Below are positions 17,089 to 24,076 of a DNA stretch of 64,000 nucleotides, piece after piece. The DNA is taken from positions 1,798,001 through 1,862,000 of the forward strand of contig NZ_JBODJB010000001.1 of assembly GCF_050611725.1 (NCBI RefSeq). Reading direction: 5' to 3'. How positions within the stretch are numbered: the first letter of the stretch is position 1; each line of letters opens with the position of its first letter. Origin of the DNA: Ferruginibacter sp050611725 (GTDB lineage: Bacteria > Bacteroidota > Bacteroidia > Chitinophagales > Chitinophagaceae). A model generated the notes under the pieces. It ran no database searches. It was not told the DNA's origin and saw nothing but the letters and a program-made list of their open reading frames with translations. The position numbers and the translations under genes are program-made.

Positions 17089-17916
17089 TTAAAGTGTGGA
17101 TTCTTTCGGAATTTCCAACGTTACTTTATAATAGGTATGACTAGGATCGATCTCAAAAAAGATACGGCCATTCAGTACTTTAATTCTACTGGCTATATTT
17201 TTTAAACCGAGTCCGGTTGAATATTGGTTTAATCTGTCGAATTCTGTTTGAACAATACCTTGTCCATCATGGTGCAATCTAAGATAAGTATGTGTTGCAT
17301 TAGCATTTTGTGTAAGATGTATAAATCCTGCATTACTATGCTTGATAATGTTGTTGATTAATTCCTGAACAATTCTGAAAATAAGTAACTCCTGCTCTAA
17401 TTTAAGTCTTGTGCGATAATCGTGAAAACGACTGCTGGCATTAATGCTGCCACTACCATTGATCTTTTGAAACAGATCACCAATGGCATTCTCCAATCCA
17501 AAATTCTTCAAAGTAGGAGGCATCATACTATGACTGATATTTCGAATTAATTGTATGGCATCATCAATAATCTGTTTTGCACTAAAAATAGATTGCAATT
17601 GTGAGGCAGGGTCTAAGTTGATAAGATTTTCGTTTAGATATAAACGTGCAGTTGCAAGCAATGGCCCAACATCATCATGCAGATCGGCAGCAATACGGTT
17701 ACGCTCTTCTTCCTGAAATTTGATAGATGCGTTCAATAGTATCTGCTGTTTATCATCCTCGAGTTTTTTAAGTTGGCTGTTAAACCTGATAACTTTTCTT
17801 TGATGTAGGATCACAAAAAACACAATGCCCAAAACCAGACAAAGCATTACTGCTGTGCCTAATAGCATCACATAATTAACACCCGGAGCATTTGTTGTGG
17901 TTTGTAGAAAAATCAT
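17089..17916 (-). CDS. sensor histidine kinase (HisKA_3 type) without its own sensor domain
   Basis: 275 residues. One N-terminal membrane helix (about 17-38) is followed by a short coiled coil and a HisKA_3 dimerisation domain with the H-box RNRIAADLHDDVGPLLATAR, where His80 is the phosphorylation site. A HATPase_c domain follows with the N-box IVQELINNIIKHSNAG and the G-box STGLGLKNIASRIK. There is no periplasmic or PAS sensing domain. The upstream gene, a membrane protein whose stop overlaps this ATG by 4 bases, very probably supplies the sensing part. Such kinases act on NarL-type regulators, matching the gene downstream. Confidence 0.92.
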   Translation of the reverse strand: MIFLQTTTNAPGVNYVMLLGTAVMLCLVLGIVFFVILHQRKVIRFNSQLKKLEDDKQQILLNASIKFQEEERNRIAADLHDDVGPLLATARLYLNENLINLDPASQLQSIFSAKQIIDDAIQLIRNISHSMMPPTLKNFGLENAIGDLFQKINGSGSINASSRFHDYRTRLKLEQELLIFRIVQELINNIIKHSNAGFIHLTQNANATHTYLRLHHDGQGIVQTEFDRLNQYSTGLGLKNIASRIKVLNGRIFFEIDPSHTYYKVTLEIPKESTL

Positions 17917-18542
17917 ACTTTCTTCAGTTTGTCTGTTGGGTTAAATGGGTCTAAGTCTAGGTTTACAAATTGATCGGATGAGGTTATTGGGATTGTTATA
18001 AATTTTGTTTGATAAATGCCAACGCATAACAGCATATTTTTTATGATGGTTACCGAGCCATAAATAATATGATACCATATTTTAAAGTCGTTGTTCTGAA
18101 TTGAATTTTTTGAATATAAAAAGAGAAAAAAGTTGCCAGAAAAATAGATCAAAAATGCAATCGATATCCAAAATACGGGCAATTGATATATTGGAGTTGA
18201 AAGGTCTGTCTTCATTTTTTCATAGAACACATAAACGATTACAAAAAGAAATGTAATGCATTCAATCAATTGCGGTAAAAAGCTTAAATACATTTTGTCG
18301 CTGCTCATATAGTCATAAGCGCTAAAAATCATAAAAAGCACTATTAGCCCCAGCAGTAAGTGGTTAATTTGCTTTTTCTGAATGATAAGCGTAAAAAAAT
18401 AAGCTAATAAGGAGTATTCAACAACTATAAATGTTCTATATAATCCGTAGTAAAGGGGGTAAGAATCTATTACTTCAAGCGCCGTCAGGCAAAGAATTAA
18501 GAAAAGCGCAAGGAAAAAGGTAAATAAAAAAAAGACCCTCAT
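17913..18542 (-). CDS. multi-pass membrane protein, probable sensor partner of the kinase
   Basis: 209 residues with about six hydrophobic helices (roughly 3-22, 31-54, 60-77, 85-107, 119-142, 158-182) and a short cytoplasmic tail ending NPTDKLKKV. I recognise no named family. Its stop codon overlaps the ATG of the histidine-kinase gene (ATGA), so the two are translationally coupled and likely form a split sensor kinase. The start codon is preceded directly by a 13-bp perfect inverted repeat (18543-18584) that would hide the initiation region in a hairpin, suggesting control of translation. A possible 18-residue peptide gene lies 150 bases upstream on the same strand. Confidence 0.8.
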   Translation of the reverse strand: MRVFFLFTFFLALFLILCLTALEVIDSYPLYYGLYRTFIVVEYSLLAYFFTLIIQKKQINHLLLGLIVLFMIFSAYDYMSSDKMYLSFLPQLIECITFLFVIVYVFYEKMKTDLSTPIYQLPVFWISIAFLIYFSGNFFLFLYSKNSIQNNDFKIWYHIIYGSVTIIKNMLLCVGIYQTKFITIPITSSDQFVNLDLDPFNPTDKLKKV

Positions 18543-18590
18543 ATCTTTTGTATTTAATCTCTTACGAAGAAAAATACAAAAGATAAGAGG
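18543..18590 (-). promoter_or_regulatory. start-codon-proximal inverted repeat, alternative hairpins
   Basis: ATCTTTTGTATTT (18543-18555) pairs perfectly with AAATACAAAAGAT (18572-18584) and ends one base from the ATG of the membrane-protein gene. A competing pair, CTCTTA (18559-18564) with TAAGAG (18584-18589), shares bases with it, so two exclusive folds are possible in the leader RNA. Confidence 0.6.
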
Positions 18591-18640
18591 GGTTGCCTCA
18601 GAAACGTAAGTAATATTTTCAAGTAGTTTAAGGATAATAA

Positions 18641-18665
18641 GTTGTTTAGTGTAAAAATAAACAAC
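18641..18665. repeat. 8-bp perfect stem-loop
   Basis: GTTGTTTA (18641-18648) pairs with TAAACAAC (18658-18665) around a 9-base loop, downstream of the candidate peptide gene on the minus strand. It has no T run, so it is not a classical terminator. Confidence 0.5.
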
Positions 18666-18691
18666 AGTTCCTCAAATACAAAAAATATTAA

Positions 18692-18748
18692 TTAGTCGTT
18701 TGCTAGGTAAGTCACTTCAACGATGTCTCTAGCTGCTCCGTGTCCCAT
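18692..18748 (-). CDS. possible 18-residue peptide gene
   Basis: On the minus strand an ATG at 18748 opens MGHGAARDIVEVTYLAND followed by TAA. The 57 bases are about 47% G+C in a stretch that is otherwise very A/T-rich, and the codons look like those of real genes. An A-rich leader precedes the ATG. A -7-like TATTTTTG lies at 18886-18893 on the same strand, and a hairpin (GAGTTTC 18779-18785 with GAAACTC 18803-18809) lies in between. I do not recognise the peptide. It could be a signal or leader peptide for the downstream split sensor, or chance. Confidence 0.3.
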   Translation of the reverse strand: MGHGAARDIVEVTYLAND

Positions 18749-19050
18749 AGTTAATAATTTTTTTTGGTTTTTAAGAATGAGTTTCAGATGTAAACTTCCA
18801 CAGAAACTCCTACTTAGGCAATGGTCATTTTATGATTTTACCTGCCAAAAAATCAATATAAGTCAAGCTGAATGAGGCTTTTGTTCAAAAATACTCGTAA
18901 AAGCCCTATCGAATTTGAAGTAAATATACAGCTTAAAATAGTAAAATTACTATTGAGTGTAACTTTTTTTACTAAGTAATTATACGATAAGTTAATAACT
19001 TGTGTAAATCTATCGAGAAGGGTTTTTGGAGTAAATGCCTTTTGGGGTTT

Positions 19051-19082
19051 GCCAACTTAAAAGAAATTTCTTTTAAGTTGGC
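19051..19082. repeat. 32-bp perfect palindrome
   Basis: The left half GCCAACTTAAAAGAAA is followed immediately by its exact reverse complement TTTCTTTTAAGTTGGC, with no spacer or mismatch. Such a site could be a large operator, a cruciform, or the core of a hairpin. The following bases are not a T run. Confidence 0.85.
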
Positions 19083-19105
19083 GAGGTTTTCAGGTTGTTT
19101 CTTAG

Positions 19106-19123
19106 GTTAAGGTTTACCTTAAC
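19106..19123. repeat. 7-bp stem-loop
   Basis: GTTAAGG (19106-19112), loop TTTA, then CCTTAAC (19117-19123): a perfect small hairpin 24 bases after the 32-bp palindrome. Confidence 0.5.
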
Positions 19124-19164
19124 AAATTAGGATTTTATAAAGCGGGGACTGTCTCGTTTTTTGT

Positions 19165-19193
19165 ATAAAACACTTTACAGTACTGTGTTTTAT
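19165..19193 (+). terminator. terminator-like hairpin
   Basis: ATAAAACAC (19165-19173) pairs perfectly with GTGTTTTAT (19185-19193) around an 11-base loop and is followed by GAATTTTTTAG. On the minus strand it is followed by a T-poor stretch, so it fits a plus-strand end. Its presence implies a short plus-strand transcript ending here. Confidence 0.45.
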
Positions 19194-19346
19194 GAATTTT
19201 TTAGAAAAAAATAAAGTCTATCTTAATAAAGGAACTTCACTTGCTTTCTTATATAAAGTTACCTTTCAATAAGCTTGTAATCAACAGTACATTTTCTCAA
19301 TTTTTTCAACCATTAATTTACTAACAGGTTAGTTTGAAACGCAAAA

Positions 19347-19422
19347 GCTGAGGATGTTTTATAGGAAAACTACTATCGTAGTTTTACGATAATTTATACC
19401 TCAGCAGGCACTTGGGAAGCCT
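19347..19422 (+). ncRNA. candidate structured RNA upstream of response regulator
   Basis: An outer stem GCTGAGG (19347-19353) with CCTCAGC (19399-19405) encloses two competing inner stems: AAAACTA with TAGTTTT (19366-19385) and TATCGT with ACGATA. A second hairpin AGGC...GCCT (19406-19422 region) follows at once. It lies about 130 bases upstream of the regulator ATG at 19551. It does not match any riboswitch consensus I can recall. Confidence 0.35.
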
Positions 19423-19550
19423 CTGATGGTAAAGTTTTGCGGTAATAACCCAATAATCACGATAAAATACACTAATTTAACAGTAGTTTTGTAACCTAAA
19501 TCTTATAAATCTTATTCGAATAACTAACCAATCAAAAACCTGCAAATTCA

Positions 19551-20216
19551 ATGTCAACCGAAAACTTAATTAAAATTGCGATTGCTGACGATCACAAAAT
19601 TTTCCGTGATGGAATTAAAATGGCACTATCCGGTAAAAACGACCTCAAAATGCTTTGGGAAGCAGAAGATGGCAAGGATATGATGCACAAGATCGAAATT
19701 AAGAAACCAGATGTGCTTTTAATGGATATCAGAATGCCCGAGATAGATGGCATTAACGCAATAGAATTGATACGAAAAGCCTATGAAGACCTTAAGATCA
19801 TTGTTCTTACCATGTACGACGATCAACAAATGATCAGCAAGATGATGGAAATGGGAGCCAATGCCTACCTTACAAAAACTACCGATCCCGAAGAAATCTA
19901 CGAGGCTATTCTTACTTGCATGAATGACGATTTCTATTTCAACGAATTGGTGAACAAGGCAATAATGGGAAAATTGCTTCAGAAGAAAAATGTACGTCAG
20001 CACTACGGAACTACAACAACAGTCAACTTCAACGAAAAGGAAATTAAAATTCTACAATTGTTGGCACAGGATAAAACAACAGAAGAAATATCGAAGACCA
20101 TCTTTCTTAGCCCGAGAACAATTGAAACCATACGGCAGAATATGAAAACAAAGGTGAATGCCAAGACGATCGGTGGTTTGATCATGTATGGAATGCGCAA
20201 TAAACTGATTGAATAA
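19551..20216 (+). CDS. NarL/FixJ-type response regulator (LuxR HTH)
   Basis: 221 residues. Receiver domain (about 5-125) with DD (13-14), phosphoacceptor Asp59 in LLMDIRMP, Thr in VLTMYDD and Lys in LTKTTD. The LuxR-type DNA-binding domain (about 155-215) contains FNEKEIKILQLLAQDKTTEEI and SPRTIETIRQNMKTKVNAKT. It is closely similar in layout to the regulators at 16360 and 20386, so these arose by local duplication. No kinase gene is next to it on its own strand; the split kinase at 17089-18542 is the nearest candidate. A long inverted-repeat-rich leader precedes it. Confidence 0.93.
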   Translation: MSTENLIKIAIADDHKIFRDGIKMALSGKNDLKMLWEAEDGKDMMHKIEIKKPDVLLMDIRMPEIDGINAIELIRKAYEDLKIIVLTMYDDQQMISKMMEMGANAYLTKTTDPEEIYEAILTCMNDDFYFNELVNKAIMGKLLQKKNVRQHYGTTTTVNFNEKEIKILQLLAQDKTTEEISKTIFLSPRTIETIRQNMKTKVNAKTIGGLIMYGMRNKLIE

Positions 20217-20385
20217 TAGGTATTTAGCATTCTACTTAGAAAGGACACACGTTATTTTGCTTCTTTCATAGTATAATTCCCATAAAAAAGAACAGGTAAT
20301 TCTGCTATTCGTTAGGTCAGAAAATTGTCTCATCTTGCATGAGTAAAAGTGATTTTACCTTTTTCTAACCGTTAAGAATACGATT

Positions 20386-21063
20386 ATGTCAACAAATACA
20401 GAACCTATAAAAGTAATTATCGCTGACGATCATGTATTGTACAGAGCAGGTGTAAAAACTGCGTTGAGTGCAACAAAAGATATTAAGATAATTGCCGAAG
20501 CAGATAATGGTATGCACCTGTTAAATCTGCTTAAGAATATTCAACCCGATGTTATATTGCTTGATATTCAGATGCCGATCATGGATGGTATTGCTACCTT
20601 GCCGGAGATAAAAAAGAACTGGCCCGATATTAAAGTTATCATGCTTACTATGGTAATAGACCATAGTATGATCACTAAGTTGATGGAGCTAGGCGCAAAC
20701 AGTTATCTGAGCAAAACAAGCGATAGTGAAATAATTTATGAGGCAATAAAAACCTGTTTTGAACAGGAGTATTATTTCAATTCCTTAACCAATAAGGCTT
20801 TACTTGTTAATCTTAAACAAAAAAATGAAACCGTACCGCAGAAAATGATGCAGGATGATGTGAAGTTGAATGACAAAGAGATTACCATATTAAAACTAAT
20901 GTGCGATGAGAAAAGTACAAAGGAAATAGCAGAAGCAGTAGATCTTAGCCCACGTACAGTAGAAGCGATGAGAGATAAGCTTAAAGTAAAAACAGGAGCA
21001 AAAAACACGGCAGGCCTTATAATGTATGCCGTAAAACATAAATTAATAGGAGAAGAATTGTAA
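20386..21063 (+). CDS. NarL/FixJ-type response regulator (LuxR HTH), paralogue
   Basis: 225 residues. Receiver domain with DD (14-15), phosphoacceptor Asp60 in ILLDIQMP, Thr in MLTMVID and Lys in LSKTSD. The LuxR-type HTH near the C-terminus reads LNDKEITILKLMCDEKSTKEI and SPRTVEAMRDKLKVKTGAKN. It is in tandem with the regulator at 19551, separated by 169 bases that hold a small hairpin (GTAAAA 20343-20348 with TTTTAC 20353-20358) and a T run, so each regulator may have its own promoter. Both end in the same motif (MYxxxxKLI), as does the regulator at 16360. Confidence 0.92.
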   Translation: MSTNTEPIKVIIADDHVLYRAGVKTALSATKDIKIIAEADNGMHLLNLLKNIQPDVILLDIQMPIMDGIATLPEIKKNWPDIKVIMLTMVIDHSMITKLMELGANSYLSKTSDSEIIYEAIKTCFEQEYYFNSLTNKALLVNLKQKNETVPQKMMQDDVKLNDKEITILKLMCDEKSTKEIAEAVDLSPRTVEAMRDKLKVKTGAKNTAGLIMYAVKHKLIGEEL

Positions 21064-21102
21064 AATATTTAAAACCCTGATAAACAAGCAAACGGAATAT
21101 TT

Positions 21103-21110
21103 TACATTTG
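21103..21110 (+). promoter_or_regulatory. -7 element TACATTTG for class IV aminotransferase gene
   Basis: TACATTTG fits TAnnTTTG. It puts the transcript start close to 21117, after the TTG at 21115, which supports the ATG at 21127 as the real start codon. Confidence 0.55.
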
Positions 21111-21126
21111 CCCATTGATATTATCG

Positions 21127-21969
21127 ATGGGCAATTTTTTTAACTATAACGGAAAGGTATTTGACGAAGGCAGTTTTGTTATCGGTCCAGATAACAGAGC
21201 TTTGCGTTATGGTGATGGTTTGTTTGAAACATTCAAAATAATCAATAACAGGATTTTATTCTCAGATGACCACTTTGCCCGATTATGGAAAGGATTGAAA
21301 TTGCTGCAATTTGAAGTACCCAAACATTTTACCCCCGAAAATTTAGAAACGGAAATATTGGCACTGGCGAATAAAAACAAACACACTCATATAGTAAGGG
21401 TCAGGTTAAATGTATTTAGAGGTAATGGTGGTGTAAACGATGCAGAAAATCATACTCCAAATTATATTATACAAACATGGGAGTTGCAGGAAAATAATGG
21501 CGCATTAAATAGTAATGGATTGATCGCAGGTATCTATACTGAGGTACAAAAAAATTGTGATAGCATTAGTAGCATTAAGCATAATAATTATCTGCCATCG
21601 ATACTTGCATCGCTGAAGGCGAAGCAGTTTAAATGGAACGACGCAATCATTCTAAATAATTTTGGCAGAATTTGTGAGACTACCATCGCAAATATTTTTA
21701 TCATCAAGGATGATAAGATTTTTACCCCTTCAGTAAACGAAGGTTGTATAAATGGCATTATGAGAAATCATCTCATAAAAGAATTGAAAAGAAATGATTG
21801 GGAGGTAGAGGAGAAGTCAATAACAAAAGATGAATTATTGCAGGCCGATGAAATCTTTATTACCAACTCCATTTATAATATGCGTTGGATAAAACAGGTA
21901 GATGATAACATATTTCACTGCACAAATATCTCCAAAATATATGCAGCTCTTTCTTCAACCTTTTCATAG
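21127..21969 (+). CDS. class IV aminotransferase (branched-chain aminotransferase / aminodeoxychorismate lyase fold)
   Basis: 280 residues from ATG 21127. This PLP enzyme fold has the class IV hallmarks: RALRYGDGLFETFKI near the N-terminus, the lysine-bearing region SSIKHNNYLPSILASLKAK (the PLP lysine is in SIKH), and the phosphate-binding GRICETTIANIFIIKDDKIFTPSVNEGCINGIMR. Members include IlvE, D-amino-acid aminotransferase and PabC. The E-x-x-x-A-N-I-F and G-C-I-N-G-I-M-R forms fit the IlvE/PabC group, but I cannot choose. The photolyase gene starts 21 bases after the stop, so they are probably co-transcribed. Confidence 0.88.
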   Translation: MGNFFNYNGKVFDEGSFVIGPDNRALRYGDGLFETFKIINNRILFSDDHFARLWKGLKLLQFEVPKHFTPENLETEILALANKNKHTHIVRVRLNVFRGNGGVNDAENHTPNYIIQTWELQENNGALNSNGLIAGIYTEVQKNCDSISSIKHNNYLPSILASLKAKQFKWNDAIILNNFGRICETTIANIFIIKDDKIFTPSVNEGCINGIMRNHLIKELKRNDWEVEEKSITKDELLQADEIFITNSIYNMRWIKQVDDNIFHCTNISKIYAALSSTFS

Positions 21970-21990
21970 AAACTTTGTTCTTACGCTTAT

Positions 21991-23313
21991 ATGCAAACAA
22001 TTAATGTATGTTGGTTTCGGAGAGATTTGCGGTTAAATGATAACGCCGCACTCTATCATGCTCTTAGAGATGGGCTTCCCGTACTGCCCCTTTTTATCTT
22101 CGATAAAAATATTTTGAACAAGCTTGAAGACAAAAGTGATAAAAGAATAGCTTTTATTCATGCTGCATTGCTCGAAATGCAGGAGCAGCTTGTCAAATTG
22201 GGCTCTACGCTTGAAATATTTCACTCAACACCCGTTGAAGCATTTAAGACTTTGCTCAAAAAATATACCATCAATAAAGTTTTTACCAATCACGACTATG
22301 AATTGTATGCGAAAGAAAGAGATGAAGATATATCCTTGCTTTTAAAAGAAAATGGAACCGCTTTTCACTCGTTTAAAGACCAGGTTATTTTTGAAAAAGA
22401 CGAAGTGCTGAAAGATGATGGTAGTCCGTACACTGTATTTACACCATACAGTAAGAAATGGAAAGCAAAATTGAAAGAGTTTTATTTCAGGTCATATCCC
22501 GTAGAAAAATATTTTAATAATTTATATAGACAATCTCCGGTTGATATTCCTTCAATGAATGAAATTGGTTTTGCAACATCTTCAACAACAATATTTCCTT
22601 CAAAAGAATTAGATGAAGAGCTAGTTAAAAAGTATTCTGCTCAAAGAGATTTTCCGGGCATAGCAGGTACATCAAAACTTGGAGTGCACTTGCGGTTTGG
22701 TACCGTTAGCATCAGACAAATTGTAGCGCAGGCGATCACTTTGAATGAAACATATTTAAATGAATTGATATGGAGGGAATTTTATCAAATGATACTATGG
22801 CATTTTCCAAAAGTTTCAATGGGTAAGGCGTTTAAGTCAGACTATGATACAATAGAGTGGAAGAGGGATGAAGGCGAATTTATTAAATGGTGTGAGGGGC
22901 AAACCGGTTATCCGATTGTTGATGCAGGTATGAGGGAATTGAATGCGACCGGGTTTATGCATAATCGTGTACGCATGATAGTGGCCTCATTCTTAAGTAA
23001 ACATTTGTTATTAGACTGGCGTCTTGGGGAAGCGTATTTTGCACAAAAACTTTTAGATTTTGATTTTGCAGCCAATAATGGTGGCTGGCAATGGGCAGCA
23101 GGTTGTGGTTGCGATGCTGCACCGTACTTTCGTGTGTTCAACCCGTATTTGCAAACACAAAAATTCGATCCGCAATTAACCTACATAAAAAAATGGGTGC
23201 CTGAGTTTCAGGAATTCAACTATCCTAAACCTATTGTTGAACATGAGTTTGCAAGAAAACGAGCACTGGAGGTTTATGGAAGTGCATTAAAAAAAGATGC
23301 CGGTATTACTTGA
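21991..23313 (+). CDS. cryptochrome/DNA photolyase family protein
   Basis: 440 residues. The N-terminal alpha/beta domain starts INVCWFRRDLRLNDNAAL, where an antenna pigment binds. The C-terminal helical FAD domain contains TSKLGVHLRFGTVSIRQI, ELIWREFYQMILWHFP, and the FAD-binding stretch GYPIVDAGMRELNATGFMHNRVRM with the downstream DWRLGEAYFAQKLLDFDFAANNGGWQWAAG region and FRVFNPYLQ. These match class I CPD photolyases (blue-light DNA repair). The N-A-A-N-N-G-G-W-Q-W motif is kept intact. Its stop codon overlaps by 8 bases the 3' end of the opposing gene (23306-24067). Confidence 0.95.
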   Translation: MQTINVCWFRRDLRLNDNAALYHALRDGLPVLPLFIFDKNILNKLEDKSDKRIAFIHAALLEMQEQLVKLGSTLEIFHSTPVEAFKTLLKKYTINKVFTNHDYELYAKERDEDISLLLKENGTAFHSFKDQVIFEKDEVLKDDGSPYTVFTPYSKKWKAKLKEFYFRSYPVEKYFNNLYRQSPVDIPSMNEIGFATSSTTIFPSKELDEELVKKYSAQRDFPGIAGTSKLGVHLRFGTVSIRQIVAQAITLNETYLNELIWREFYQMILWHFPKVSMGKAFKSDYDTIEWKRDEGEFIKWCEGQTGYPIVDAGMRELNATGFMHNRVRMIVASFLSKHLLLDWRLGEAYFAQKLLDFDFAANNGGWQWAAGCGCDAAPYFRVFNPYLQTQKFDPQLTYIKKWVPEFQEFNYPKPIVEHEFARKRALEVYGSALKKDAGIT

Positions 23314-24067
23314 GTTTTCTGAAATACGATTTCGTAAAAACCGGGTCAAGTTTATGATAAAAATCGATCAGTAAGTTTACTTTTTTTCTTATCCTTGGAT
23401 AAGTATCTACTATATTCCAAAAGCCTTCATCGGGTTTAAAGATATTTTGCGCCAAAGTATTAAGGTCGTTTTCCATTGCTGATAAAGCATATTTTGTAAG
23501 AATGCCCCGCCTGCATAAAGCTGTATCAATGTCTTGCGATGATTCTCCGTTGGCAATAGCACCTACACCACCTTGCTCATCAGTGTAAACGATACCGGGA
23601 GCATTAGCCGCATTCCACGCTGCAGTATCTAATTTCGAAATATAATTACGCATCAAAATACTCGAAAATTCATGATGAAAAGTTTGTTCGATATAAGTAT
23701 TGGTGAAACCATAACTAATGCCGTCATTGGTAATATATAAGTTGGTAATTGAATTGGTACCGCCGAAACTTACATTGTAAAATGACATGTCTTTGAGAAA
23801 ATATACATGACGCAAATTGTTCGTTAATAATGAGATTGGGTATTTATTTAATGCTTCGATCATGCTCTGTTTCGATCTGGGAATTTCTTCTACAGAAATT
23901 TCAGTACCGGTGGCATTGATTTCTTTTTCACGCCAAAATGCTGGGAAAATATTGCTATCGTATTTAAATTGAATAGGAATACCCGATATAGTTGTATCAC
24001 TATATTGAGCTGTTAATGAAGTACAGCTTCCAAAAATAAGGCTGAGGGAGAACAAAAAAGTTTTCAT
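23306..24067 (-). CDS. lipoprotein resembling zinc metallopeptidase Mx1 family, degenerate motif
   Basis: 253 residues. The N-terminus MKTFLFSLSLIFGSC fits a lipoprotein signal with cleavage before Cys15. The middle contains TFHHEFSSILMRNY, which corresponds to the HEFSHIL motif of the putative zinc-binding metallopeptidases found beside SusD-type genes in Bacteroidota. The second zinc histidine is replaced by Ser (HEFSS instead of HEFSH), so the protein may be inactive or may use another residue. The C-terminal part (LAQNIFKPDEGFWNIVDTYPRIRKKV) also resembles that family. It overlaps the 3' end of the photolyase gene and lies 9 bases after the mqnD start on the same strand direction, i.e. 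downstream of mqnB-mqnD. Confidence 0.7.
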   Translation of the reverse strand: MKTFLFSLSLIFGSCTSLTAQYSDTTISGIPIQFKYDSNIFPAFWREKEINATGTEISVEEIPRSKQSMIEALNKYPISLLTNNLRHVYFLKDMSFYNVSFGGTNSITNLYITNDGISYGFTNTYIEQTFHHEFSSILMRNYISKLDTAAWNAANAPGIVYTDEQGGVGAIANGESSQDIDTALCRRGILTKYALSAMENDLNTLAQNIFKPDEGFWNIVDTYPRIRKKVNLLIDFYHKLDPVFTKSYFRKLK

Positions 24068-24076
24068 GCAACTAAA

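Larger units (their letters stand above)
18749..19550. other. gene-poor regulatory region with many inverted repeats
   Basis: There is no convincing larger gene in these 800 bases between the divergent signalling genes. It contains at least five inverted repeats, listed separately (18779-18809, 19051-19082, 19106-19123, 19165-19193, 19347-19422). The density of near-perfect palindromes is far above that of other spacers and suggests structured RNA, operators, or both. Confidence 0.6.

Noticed and set aside
19347..19422. Known riboswitch (cobalamin, c-di-GMP, SAM, TPP)
   Set aside because: Short matches such as GGGA and ACGCAAA-like words are present, but the ordered conserved blocks of these classes are missing.
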